From the NCBI GenBank assembly GCA_027484725.1, contig JAIXSK010000017.1, forward strand, positions 186,001 through 250,000: a DNA stretch of 64,000 nucleotides, in the 5' to 3' direction. This document shows, one piece after another, positions 52,831-61,234 of this stretch (position 1 is its first letter; the number at the start of each line of letters is the position of its first letter). A program made the translations under genes and the position numbers. The DNA is from Flavobacterium sp. Lineage in GTDB: Bacteria > Bacteroidota > Bacteroidia > Flavobacteriales > Flavobacteriaceae. Under the pieces are notes generated by a model. The model ran no database searches. It was not told the origin of the DNA and saw only the letters and a list, made by a program, of their open reading frames with translations.

Positions 52831-53685
52831 ATGGCTTGGTTTAAAAGAACAGAAAAAGGAATTACCACCGCTACCGAAGATAAAAAAGACGTGCCGAAAG
52901 GTTTGTGGTACAAAACGCCAACCGGAAAAATCATTGATGCCGATGAGCTTGAACGCAACATGTGGGTAAGCCCGGAAGATAACTTTCACGTGCGCATTGG
53001 CAGTGCCGAGTATTTTCAGATTTTGTTTGACAACAACGAATTCAAAGAACTCGATGCCAAGATGACTTCAAAAGACCCGCTCAATTTTTTTGACACCAAA
53101 AAATATTCAGATCGTTTAAAAGAAGTCATGGATAAAACCCAACTCAAAGATGCGGTGCGCACTGCGGTGGGTAAATCAAAAGGCAAAGACTTGGTGGTTT
53201 GCTGTATGGATTTTGGCTTTATCGGTGGCTCAATGGGTGCGGTTGTGGGTGAAAAAATTGCCCGAGGGATTGATTATTCTATCAAACACAAAGTGCCTTT
53301 TTTGATGATTTCAAAATCAGGTGGAGCCCGTATGATGGAAGCCGCATATTCACTGATGCAATTGGCCAAAACCTCTGCTAAATTGGCACAATTGGCCGAT
53401 GCTAAGATTCCGTATATTTCGCTTTGTACCGATCCTACTACCGGAGGAACTACGGCATCCTACGCTATGTTGGGCGACATCAACATTGCCGAACCGGGTG
53501 CTTTGATTGGTTTTGCCGGACCGCGTGTAGTGCGCGATACCACCGGGAAAGATTTACCGGAAGGTTTCCAAACTTCAGAATTTGTATTAGAGCACGGATT
53601 TCTGGATTTTATCGTCAACCGAAAAGAACTCAAAGACAAAGTAAATTTATACATTGACTTGATTGAGAACAATGAAATAAGATAA
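52831..53685 (+). CDS. accD: Acetyl-CoA carboxylase carboxyltransferase subunit beta
   Basis: 284 residues. With AccA it transfers CO2 from carboxybiotin to acetyl-CoA in fatty-acid synthesis. The crotonase-fold region reads [20 protein letters not shown] and [13 protein letters not shown]. The N-terminal zinc-ribbon segment (residues 24-56) is recognisable, but all four ligand Cys are replaced: Thr29, Gly32, Ser47 and Asp50 stand at the Cys positions of E. coli. Short tandem repeats precede the ATG and a terminator follows. Confidence 0.95.
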   Translation: MAWFKRTEKGITTATEDKKDVPKGLWYKTPTGKIIDADELERNMWVSPEDNFHVRIGSAEYFQILFDNNEFKELDAKMTSKDPLNFFDTKKYSDRLKEVMDKTQLKDAVRTAVGKSKGKDLVVCCMDFGFIGGSMGAVVGEKIARGIDYSIKHKVPFLMISKSGGARMMEAAYSLMQLAKTSAKLAQLADAKIPYISLCTDPTTGGTTASYAMLGDINIAEPGALIGFAGPRVVRDTTGKDLPEGFQTSEFVLEHGFLDFIVNRKELKDKVNLYIDLIENNEIR

Positions 53686-53691
53686 TGAAAG

Positions 53692-53713
53692 CCCGGTGAA
53701 CGCCGGGTTTTTT
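53692..53713 (+). terminator. accD terminator
   Basis: CCCGG (53692-53696) pairs with CCGGG (53703-53707), followed by six T, right after the accD stop. Confidence 0.75.
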
Positions 53714-53748
53714 ATTTGGTTGCTAATGTCCGGTGAATCATAAAGCCC

Positions 53749-53850
53749 TAGCCTCGATGTTTGATATTAAGAGCAGGAAGCCCAGTGGGCTTCAGGTATT
53801 TTTGCTTTAACAAAATACTTTGAAATCGAACAGCGGGATCCAACTTCTAA
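53749..53850 (+). repeat. Interspersed palindromic repeat, family A, divergent copy 6
   Basis: The ends match the family (TAGCCTCGAT at the left; ATCGAACAGCGGGAT and CTTCTAAAA at the right), but the middle differs. It contains two separate hairpins: GAAGCCC (53777-53783) with GGGCTTC (53787-53793), and GTATTTT with AAAATAC just after it. It ends five bases before the stop of the ABC permease gene. Confidence 0.6.
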
Positions 53851-53854
53851 AAAA

Positions 53855-55114
53855 TCACATCCCCGTCCGAATAGCCTCCACCGGATCTAATCTTGAAGCC
53901 GAAATAGCCGGAAGAACTCCTGATATTAAACCAATAAAAGCCGAAAGTCCCGTACCGATGAGCGCATTGCTCATACTTAAAACAAATTCAAAGTCGAGCA
54001 AGTTGGTGAGTACCTGTGCAATGATGAAAACCAAAATTAGCCCGACTGCACCGCCAATGACTGATAAGATGATGGATTCAAACAAAAACTGGAGTAAGAT
54101 AAATTTGTTTTTGGCTCCGAGCGATTTTTGAATACCAATCAAGTTGGTTCGCTCTTTTACTGATACAAACATAATATTGGCAATGCCAAAACCGCCCACA
54201 AGCAATGAAAACCCGCTGATGATCCAACCAATGGTGTTGAGTTGGGCAACCATATTGTCAATAAAATCTGTGAGTCCGGAAAGAATATTGATGAAAAAAT
54301 TATCAATACTATCGGTTTTAACACCGCGATAATCTCGGAGTTTGTGACCTATTTGTGCTTTGAGTTCGTCAATATCAAAACCTTTTTGGGGTTTGATGAC
54401 CACCACCGGAAGCATCATATCATTTTTGTCTCCGTAGAGTTTGCGCAAAAAATTAGACGGAAAAAAAGCGGATGTATCGTCACCTCCGCCCACGTCAATG
54501 CCCGAACCACCTTTTTTTTGCGTCACGCCAATTACTTGAAAACGCTGGCCGTAAATGCGAACGGTTTTACCGATTGGATCAGCTCCGTCAAATAATCCTT
54601 GGGCAATTTCATAACCCAAAACCACTACAGGTCGGGCTGAGTTTGATTCAGATTCGTTAAAAAACCGCCCTTGGTCAAATTCCATACGCTGAATATCGTC
54701 AAACTCATCGGTGACCGCCACCATATTGACATCGGTCATGCTTTTGGATTCAAAACGAATTTGTTCAGATTTGGTAAAGAACTGAAAACACATGTTCTCA
54801 ACACCTTCAATGTTTTCTTTTTTCAGGTATTGGTATTCTTCATAACTCACTTTGGGGAATTGCTCGATTTTCCATTCCGGAATATTTGACGGCCCAAACG
54901 GAACACTGGTAAGATACATGGTGTTTTTATCAAGGGTGCTCAAATCTTTTTTGATCTTTCTGTCCAGCGAATCAACAGCAGTGAGCACGGCAATAATAGA
55001 GAAAATCCCTATAGTCACGCCCAAGAGCGAAAGCAAAGTGCGCAATTTGTTGGTGCGCAGTGCGTTGAGTGCAAAACCAAAACTTTCTCCGAGCAAACGC
55101 CAATAGACAATCAT
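53855..55114 (-). CDS. MacB/FtsX-type ABC transporter permease
   Basis: 419 residues. One membrane helix near residue 30 (TLLSLLGVTIGIFSIIAVLT) is followed by a large extracytoplasmic MacB-PCD-type domain (residues ~50-270) and three helices in the FtsX-like permease domain at the C-terminal end, finishing SASRLDPVEAIRTGM. Such permeases use mechanotransmission to move lipoproteins, peptides or drugs with an ATPase partner that is not in the window. A -7 box, TAGTTTTG, lies at 55190-55197 on this strand. Confidence 0.9.
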   Translation of the reverse strand: MIVYWRLLGESFGFALNALRTNKLRTLLSLLGVTIGIFSIIAVLTAVDSLDRKIKKDLSTLDKNTMYLTSVPFGPSNIPEWKIEQFPKVSYEEYQYLKKENIEGVENMCFQFFTKSEQIRFESKSMTDVNMVAVTDEFDDIQRMEFDQGRFFNESESNSARPVVVLGYEIAQGLFDGADPIGKTVRIYGQRFQVIGVTQKKGGSGIDVGGGDDTSAFFPSNFLRKLYGDKNDMMLPVVVIKPQKGFDIDELKAQIGHKLRDYRGVKTDSIDNFFINILSGLTDFIDNMVAQLNTIGWIISGFSLLVGGFGIANIMFVSVKERTNLIGIQKSLGAKNKFILLQFLFESIILSVIGGAVGLILVFIIAQVLTNLLDFEFVLSMSNALIGTGLSAFIGLISGVLPAISASRLDPVEAIRTGM

Positions 55115-55243
55115 AAACCTGATTTTAAATGAGTAAAATTGCGCATTATTTTTTCAAAAACCTAGAAAAAACAAAGCCGCTGCATTGGTCAAAACTATCA
55201 AAATAAAGTTACGCTTGGCGATGGTTTTTCTTGGCTAAAAATT

Positions 55244-55251
55244 TACTTTTG
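55244..55251 (+). promoter_or_regulatory. purH promoter -7 box
   Basis: TACTTTTG matches TAnnTTTG, giving a leader of about 50 bases before the purH ATG. I see no riboswitch-like structure in this leader. Confidence 0.6.
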
Positions 55252-55306
55252 CACTTTGATTTTTGACTTTGGTCTCAAATAAACCTTTAACACACAACAA
55301 CTACCC

Positions 55307-56833
55307 ATGAACACAACTAAAAAAATCGCCTCGGCGCTGATTTCGGTATATTCGAAAGAAGGGCTTGAGCCGCTTGTGCGCGCTTTGCACGAGCAAAAAG
55401 TCACTATTTATTCAACCGGCGGAACTGAAGAATTCATCAAAAATTTAGACATTCCGGTCGTGGCTGTTGAAGATGTTACTTCGTATCCCTCTATTTTGGG
55501 CGGACGCGTGAAAACGCTGCATCCAAAAATCTTTGGCGGAATTCTCAACCGTCAAGACCATGCGGGCGATGTAGCGCAAATGCAAGAATTTGAAATTCCA
55601 CAAATTGATTTGGTGATTGTGGATTTATATCCGTTTGAAAAAACAGTCGCTACGGGTGCATCAGAGGCTGATATTATTGAAAAAATTGACATCGGAGGCA
55701 TCTCACTCATCAGGGCGGCAGCCAAGAATTTTAAAGACACGGTTATTGTTCCCTCGGTTGATGAATATGATTATTTGCTCGAGTTGATTCAATCACAAAA
55801 CTGCGCAACAACTATAGAACAACGCAAAAAATTAGCGGCCAAAGCTTTTCATATTTCATCTCATTACGACACCGCTATCTTTCATTATTTCAATACCGAT
55901 GAGCTCATTTTTAAACTGAGTTCGGCCAACGGAAAAGAGTTGCGCTACGGCGAAAACCCGCACCAACGCGGTTATTTCTTTGGCGATTTTGACGCAATGT
56001 TTACCCAATTACACGGCAAAGAATTGTCATACAACAACTTACTCGATGTAGATGCGGCGGTAAATTTGATTTTGGAGTTCAAAGACGATGCGCCCACTTT
56101 TGCCATCTTAAAACACAACAATGCCTGCGGATTGGCTACTAGAAATAACATCCGCGAGGCTTATTTGGCGGCATTGGCTTGTGATCCGACCTCTGCTTTT
56201 GGCGGTGTGCTCATTGCTAATCAAAGCATCGATGAGGCAACTGCTGCTGAAATCAATCCTTTGTTTTGCGAAGTGGTCATTGCACCGGTATTTAGCCCGA
56301 AAGCCATCGAGATTTTATCCGAAAAGAAAAACAGAATACTACTTGTTTTAAAAGAGGTTGAGCTTCCGCAAAGACAAATCAGATCTGCACTCAACGGTTA
56401 TTTGGTACAAGACCGAAATGACTTGACAGACCATAAAGAACAACTCAAAACCGTTACCAATACAGTTCCAACCGAAGCTGAAATTAACGACTTACTATTT
56501 GCCTCTAAAATTTGTAAAAACACCAAATCCAATACCATTGTTTTGGCCAAAAACCAAACACTTCTGGCATCAGGCACCGGACAAACCTCACGCGTGGACG
56601 CTTTAAAACAAGCCATTGAAAAGGCCAACAGCTTTGGTTTTGACCTGACCGGAAGTGCAATGGCCAGCGATGCTTTTTTTCCGTTTCCGGACTGTGTAGA
56701 GATTGCGCACCAAGCAGGTGTAACCGCTGTGATTCAGCCCGGAGGCTCCATCAAAGACCAGTTGAGCATTGATTTTTGCAACGAAAATAAAGTTGCCATG
56801 GTATTTACAGGAACACGTCATTTTAAACATTAA
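55307..56833 (+). CDS. purH: Bifunctional AICAR transformylase / IMP cyclohydrolase
   Basis: 508 residues. Catalyses the last two steps of IMP synthesis. The N-terminal MGS-like cyclohydrolase domain (SVYSKEGLEPLVRAL, YSTGGT, VEDVTSYPSILGGRVKTLHP) is followed by the transformylase domain with RYGENPHQ and LKHNNACG, and ends with SDAFFPFPD and IQPGGSIKD. All are standard. It is monocistronic, followed within seven bases by the mreB promoter. Confidence 0.97.
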   Translation: MNTTKKIASALISVYSKEGLEPLVRALHEQKVTIYSTGGTEEFIKNLDIPVVAVEDVTSYPSILGGRVKTLHPKIFGGILNRQDHAGDVAQMQEFEIPQIDLVIVDLYPFEKTVATGASEADIIEKIDIGGISLIRAAAKNFKDTVIVPSVDEYDYLLELIQSQNCATTIEQRKKLAAKAFHISSHYDTAIFHYFNTDELIFKLSSANGKELRYGENPHQRGYFFGDFDAMFTQLHGKELSYNNLLDVDAAVNLILEFKDDAPTFAILKHNNACGLATRNNIREAYLAALACDPTSAFGGVLIANQSIDEATAAEINPLFCEVVIAPVFSPKAIEILSEKKNRILLVLKEVELPQRQIRSALNGYLVQDRNDLTDHKEQLKTVTNTVPTEAEINDLLFASKICKNTKSNTIVLAKNQTLLASGTGQTSRVDALKQAIEKANSFGFDLTGSAMASDAFFPFPDCVEIAHQAGVTAVIQPGGSIKDQLSIDFCNENKVAMVFTGTRHFKH

Positions 56834-56839
56834 TTTGTT

Positions 56840-56847
56840 TAACTTTG
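56840..56847 (+). promoter_or_regulatory. mre operon promoter -7 box
   Basis: TAACTTTG matches TAnnTTTG, 43 bases before the mreB ATG and directly after the purH stop. Confidence 0.6.
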
Positions 56848-56890
56848 TGCGTTAAAAAATTGTATAAACACTATAACCCTAAAAAGAAGT

Positions 56891-57919
56891 ATGGGATTTT
56901 TTGATTTCATGACCGAGGACATCGCGATTGACCTTGGAACCGCAAACACCCTCATCATCCACAACGACAAGGTAGTCATCGACAGTCCCTCGATTGTAGC
57001 CCGCGACCGAATCTCCGGAAAAATTATCGCCGTTGGTAAAGAAGCCAACATGATGCAAGGTAAAACCCATGAAAACATCAAAACCATACGCCCACTCAAA
57101 GATGGGGTTATTGCTGACTTCGATGCATCTGAAAAGATGATCAGTTTGTTTATCAAAAGTATTCCTGCCCTCAGAAAAAGAATGTTCACTCCTGCCTTGC
57201 GCATGGTGGTATGTATTCCGTCTGGGATTACCGAAGTTGAGATGCGCGCCGTAAAAGAATCTTGTGAGCGCGTGAACGGAAAAGAAGTTTATCTGATTCA
57301 CGAACCAATGGCAGCTGCCATTGGTATTGGCATTGACATCATGCAACCCAAAGGAAACATGATTGTGGATATTGGTGGGGGAACCACTGAAATTGCTGTA
57401 ATTGCGTTGGGTGGAATTGTCTGCGACAAATCAGTGAAGATTGCCGGTGACGTTTTTACCAACGACATCGTGTATTATATGCGTACACAACACAACCTTT
57501 TTGTGGGTGAAAGCACTGCTGAAAAAATCAAAATTACCGTGGGTGCCGCTTTGGAAGATTTAGAAACACCACCGGATGAAATGTCGGTTCAAGGGCGTGA
57601 CTTGCTCACCGGGAAACCAAAACAAGTAGATGTTTCTTACCGCGAAATTGCCAAAGCACTTGACAAATCAATTCAGCGTATTGAAGATGCCGTGATGGAA
57701 ACCCTTTCACAAACACCGCCTGAATTGGCCGCGGATATTTACAACACCGGAATTTTCTTAGCCGGCGGTGGATCCATGTTGCGCGGGCTTGACAAGCGTA
57801 TTTCACAAAAAACCGATTTGCCGGTATTTATTGCCGAAGACCCACTTAGAGCGGTTGTTCGCGGAACCGGAATGGCTTTGAAAAACATCCCGAAATTCAG
57901 AAGTATTTTAATCAAATAA
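56891..57919 (+). CDS. mreB: Rod shape-determining actin homologue MreB
   Basis: 342 residues. Forms membrane-bound filaments that guide lateral wall synthesis. Phosphate-binding loops read IAIDLGTANTLI and VDIGGGTTEIAVI, and the adenosine loop reads FLAGGGSMLRGLD. It begins with the amphipathic FFDFMTEDIA. First gene of mreB-mreC-mreD-mrdA-rodA, all on the plus strand with short gaps or overlaps. Confidence 0.97.
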   Translation: MGFFDFMTEDIAIDLGTANTLIIHNDKVVIDSPSIVARDRISGKIIAVGKEANMMQGKTHENIKTIRPLKDGVIADFDASEKMISLFIKSIPALRKRMFTPALRMVVCIPSGITEVEMRAVKESCERVNGKEVYLIHEPMAAAIGIGIDIMQPKGNMIVDIGGGTTEIAVIALGGIVCDKSVKIAGDVFTNDIVYYMRTQHNLFVGESTAEKIKITVGAALEDLETPPDEMSVQGRDLLTGKPKQVDVSYREIAKALDKSIQRIEDAVMETLSQTPPELAADIYNTGIFLAGGGSMLRGLDKRISQKTDLPVFIAEDPLRAVVRGTGMALKNIPKFRSILIK

Positions 57920-57989
57920 ATCGCTCGAGTATCTAGTTGAGCCATAGATTCGGGCATAAATAAAGTAGTCTCCAGTATACCCAAAGAAG

Positions 57990-58814
57990 ATGCAGCAAAT
58001 ATTTGTATTCATTTTTAAAAACAGCTATCGATTGCTGTTTTTGCTGCTTTTAGTGGTATCGTTGGTGTTTACGGTTCAATCGCATTCTTATCACCGAAGC
58101 AAAGTGATTAGCTCAGCGAATTTCCTCAGCGGAGGCGTATATGAACAAATCAATTCTACACGCGAATATTTCAACCTCAAAAACGAGAATGAGCAACTCG
58201 CTCTTGAAAATGCGCGTTTGAGAAGTTTGCTTTTGAGTATCAAAGACAGCAGCATTGCTCCGAAACTTGATTCACTCAAAGGGGTTCGTCCACAAGACAT
58301 CATTGTTTCAAAAGTCATCCACAATTCTTACAATGTGTATGAAAACTACTTGACCATCAACAGCGGAAGTGCAGCAGGTGTGAAGCCGGACATGGGCGTG
58401 ATCAACAGCTCAGGAATTGTGGGCATCGTCGACAAAACTTCAAAAAACTATGCAACGGTCATTAGTATTTTGAATGTCAAATCACAAATTAATGCCAAGA
58501 TTAAAAAAACCAATCATTTTGGCTCGCTCATTTGGAATGGCAAAAACACCGGATTTGTGCAGCTCATTGATGTACCTCGTTTGGCTTCTGTACGCAAAGG
58601 CGACACCATTGTTACCGGAGGCCAATCGGTTATTTTCCCTGAAAACATTGGTATTGGCACCATTGATAAAATCTACATTGACAATGAAACCAACTACTAC
58701 ACGCTGAACATTAAATTGTTCAATGATATGACCAACCTAGGCCATGTATACATCATCAAGAGTAAAGACCGTCAAGAAATTCAGGAGTTAGAAAAACGCA
58801 AAGAAGATGAATAG
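57990..58814 (+). CDS. mreC: Rod shape-determining protein MreC
   Basis: 274 residues. One N-terminal membrane helix (SYRLLFLLLLVVSLVFTVQS) is followed by a coiled-coil stretch (residues ~60-90) and the two beta-barrel domains of MreC (GVKPDMGVINSSGIVGIVD and RKGDTIVTGGQSVIFP). A periplasmic scaffold linking MreB to PBP2. Its last eight bases overlap mreD. Confidence 0.93.
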   Translation: MQQIFVFIFKNSYRLLFLLLLVVSLVFTVQSHSYHRSKVISSANFLSGGVYEQINSTREYFNLKNENEQLALENARLRSLLLSIKDSSIAPKLDSLKGVRPQDIIVSKVIHNSYNVYENYLTINSGSAAGVKPDMGVINSSGIVGIVDKTSKNYATVISILNVKSQINAKIKKTNHFGSLIWNGKNTGFVQLIDVPRLASVRKGDTIVTGGQSVIFPENIGIGTIDKIYIDNETNYYTLNIKLFNDMTNLGHVYIIKSKDRQEIQELEKRKEDE

Positions 58815-59313
58815 TGCTGTATTGTACAATATTGCTCGTTTTATTCTGCTTTTGGCGGCTCAAATTCTCATATTCAACAATATGGACTTTTTGGGGTATA
58901 TCAACCCGTATCCGTATATTTTGTTCATTATTTTGTACCCGGTTAACGGAAATAAAATGGGGCTTTTGCTCTCGAGTTTCATGCTTGGATTGATTTTGGA
59001 CATGTTCTGTAATTCAGGAGGTGTGCACGCAGCTGCTTCAATCGTTTTGGCCTATTACCGACCGTACATTTTTAAATTTTCATTTGGTTTGAGCTATGAA
59101 TATCAAACGGTTAAACTCAACGACACCCTAACTCCTGAACGCTTTTCGTTTTTACTCATAGCAGTAGTTTTACATCACTTTGTGTTGTTCTTACTTGAAG
59201 TGTTTCAGCTTAACTTTTTGTTTGAAATCATCCTCAAAACCATTGTCAGCACCTTATTTACCTTGCTGATGTGTATACTGATTATTTACCTAATTAAGCC
59301 CAGCCGACGATGA
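58807..59313 (+). CDS. mreD: Rod shape-determining protein MreD
   Basis: 168 residues, a small integral membrane protein with five or six helices, identified by hydrophobicity, size and its place between mreC and the PBP2 gene. The stretch GLILDMFCNSGGVHAAASIV matches the conserved MreD loop. It overlaps mreC by eight bases and the PBP2 gene as ATGA. Confidence 0.88.
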   Translation: MNSAVLYNIARFILLLAAQILIFNNMDFLGYINPYPYILFIILYPVNGNKMGLLLSSFMLGLILDMFCNSGGVHAAASIVLAYYRPYIFKFSFGLSYEYQTVKLNDTLTPERFSFLLIAVVLHHFVLFLLEVFQLNFLFEIILKTIVSTLFTLLMCILIIYLIKPSRR

Positions 59314-61229
59314 GAAAAGTTCTTTTGCCTACGGTGATTATCATTGGCTCGATATTGCTGATTTTGAGGCTTTTTTACTTGCAAATCATTGACGATTCTT
59401 TCAAGCTCAAATCAGACAACAACGCCATCAAAATTCAATATGATTATCCTGAACGCGGCTATATCTATGACCGCAACGGAAAATTGCTCGTCGCCAACCA
59501 ACCGTCGTATGATATCATGGTGATTCCCAAAGACATCAAAAATCTAGACACGATTGAGTTTTGCAAATTACTGAATATCACCAAAGCAGATTTTATCAAA
59601 ATCGTGCATAAAGCCAAAGTCTACAGTCCGCGGCTTCCCTCGGTTTTTTTACCTCAGCTCAATAAGTTAGAATTTGCCGCTTTTCAAGAAAAAATCAGAA
59701 AGTTTGAAGGCTTTTACATCCAAAAACGTTCATTGCGCGACTATCAAGTAAAGTTTGGGGCCAATGTTTTTGGATTCATCACACAAGTCAATGAGCGAAC
59801 CATTCAAAAAAACCCCTACTACAACAGCGGTGATTTAATAGGAAAACAAGGCGTTGAAGAAAGTTATGAGAATATTTTACGCGGCGTAAAAGGTGTTAAA
59901 TACATCCTCAAAGACAAATTCAACCGCGAAATTGGTCCATACAAAGAAGGAAAATACGATACCATTTCAGTGCAAGGTAAAGACATTCACCTGAGTATTG
60001 ATGCTGAATTGCAACAATATGGTGAAGAATTGATGATCAACAAACGCGGTGGCATTGTGGCGATAGAACCCAAAACAGGAGAAATCTTAGCTTTGGTGAC
60101 AGCGCCATCATATGATCCGGCCATTTTGGTTGGAAGACAACGTTCTAAAAACTATACGATGTTGTATCGCGACTCGATAGCTAAGCCTTTATACGACAGA
60201 GGTTTGCTGGCTGAATATCCGCCGGGCTCACCCTTTAAAATTCTCACCGGTCTGATTGGTTTGCAAGAACAGGTAATTGACGAGCAAACTACGGTTTTCT
60301 GTAATCATGGGTTTAGCTATGCACGCGGACGATTTATGCGTTGTCACTGTCATGGCGGAGCACAGCAATTACACCGAGGCATTTATGAATCGTGCAACGC
60401 CTATTTTGGGACGGTGTATCTCAAAACCATCAATAAATATTTGCGGCCGGCCGATGGGGTTGATGTTTGGAGCCGACATTTAAAAAGCTTTGGATTGGGC
60501 GAATTCATGGGCTATGACTTACCCACCGGCCGTCGCGGAAAAGCACCTACTTCAAAAACCTACAAGCGTATTTATCCCAACGGAGGCTGGAGAGCAACTG
60601 CTATTGTATCAAATGCCATCGGACAAGGTGAAGTATTGATGACGCCTATTCAACTGGCCAATATGATGGCTGCTGTGGCTAATCGCGGGTATTATTACAC
60701 ACCGCACATCATCAAAAGCATCAAAGGCGAACCCATTGACAAAAAATTCCGCACCAAACACGTCACCACCATTGACCGAAAGTATTTTGAGCCGGTAATT
60801 GATGGTTTGTATGACGTATATAATTTAGGAACTGCACACGCCCTTCAGGTAGATGGCATACAAATATGCGGAAAAACCGGAACCGCTGAGAATTATACCA
60901 AAATAAACGGAAAACGCGTAAAACTTCAAGATCACTCTATTTTCGTGGCATTTGCACCAAAAGATAATCCTAAAATTGCCCTGGCGGTTTTGGTTGAAAA
61001 TGGATACTGGGGTGCACGTTGGGCCGGCCCTATTGCGAGTTTGATGATTGAAAAATACGTCAAGAAAAAAATCACTAGGACCGACCTTGAAAAACGTATG
61101 TTAGAAGGAAGTCTTCAAGGGGAATACGCCAAATATACCGGACGAAAAGAAACCGATACTTTGTTGCTCAAAAAGCCAACTACCATTGAAAAACAAGCCG
61201 ATTCTCCGGAAGAAGCTACTGAAAATTAA
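59310..61229 (+). CDS. mrdA: Penicillin-binding protein 2 (transpeptidase)
   Basis: 639 residues. Cross-links peptidoglycan during elongation. An N-terminal membrane helix is followed by the dimerisation domain (ERGYIYDRNGKLLVANQPSY) and the transpeptidase domain: SxxK with Ser307 and Lys310 (PPGSPFK), SxN at Ser361-Cys362-Asn363, and KTG at Lys522-Gly524. Cys in CRCHCHGG near residue 345 resembles the zinc-site region of E. coli PBP2. The last ~30 residues are a polar tail. rodA follows after five bases. Confidence 0.95.
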   Translation: MRKVLLPTVIIIGSILLILRLFYLQIIDDSFKLKSDNNAIKIQYDYPERGYIYDRNGKLLVANQPSYDIMVIPKDIKNLDTIEFCKLLNITKADFIKIVHKAKVYSPRLPSVFLPQLNKLEFAAFQEKIRKFEGFYIQKRSLRDYQVKFGANVFGFITQVNERTIQKNPYYNSGDLIGKQGVEESYENILRGVKGVKYILKDKFNREIGPYKEGKYDTISVQGKDIHLSIDAELQQYGEELMINKRGGIVAIEPKTGEILALVTAPSYDPAILVGRQRSKNYTMLYRDSIAKPLYDRGLLAEYPPGSPFKILTGLIGLQEQVIDEQTTVFCNHGFSYARGRFMRCHCHGGAQQLHRGIYESCNAYFGTVYLKTINKYLRPADGVDVWSRHLKSFGLGEFMGYDLPTGRRGKAPTSKTYKRIYPNGGWRATAIVSNAIGQGEVLMTPIQLANMMAAVANRGYYYTPHIIKSIKGEPIDKKFRTKHVTTIDRKYFEPVIDGLYDVYNLGTAHALQVDGIQICGKTGTAENYTKINGKRVKLQDHSIFVAFAPKDNPKIALAVLVENGYWGARWAGPIASLMIEKYVKKKITRTDLEKRMLEGSLQGEYAKYTGRKETDTLLLKKPTTIEKQADSPEEATEN

Positions 61230-61234
61230 TTCAG

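Noticed and set aside
55252..55306. Purine riboswitch in the purH leader
   Set aside because: The leader is only about 50 bases, AT-rich and without a three-way-junction pattern.
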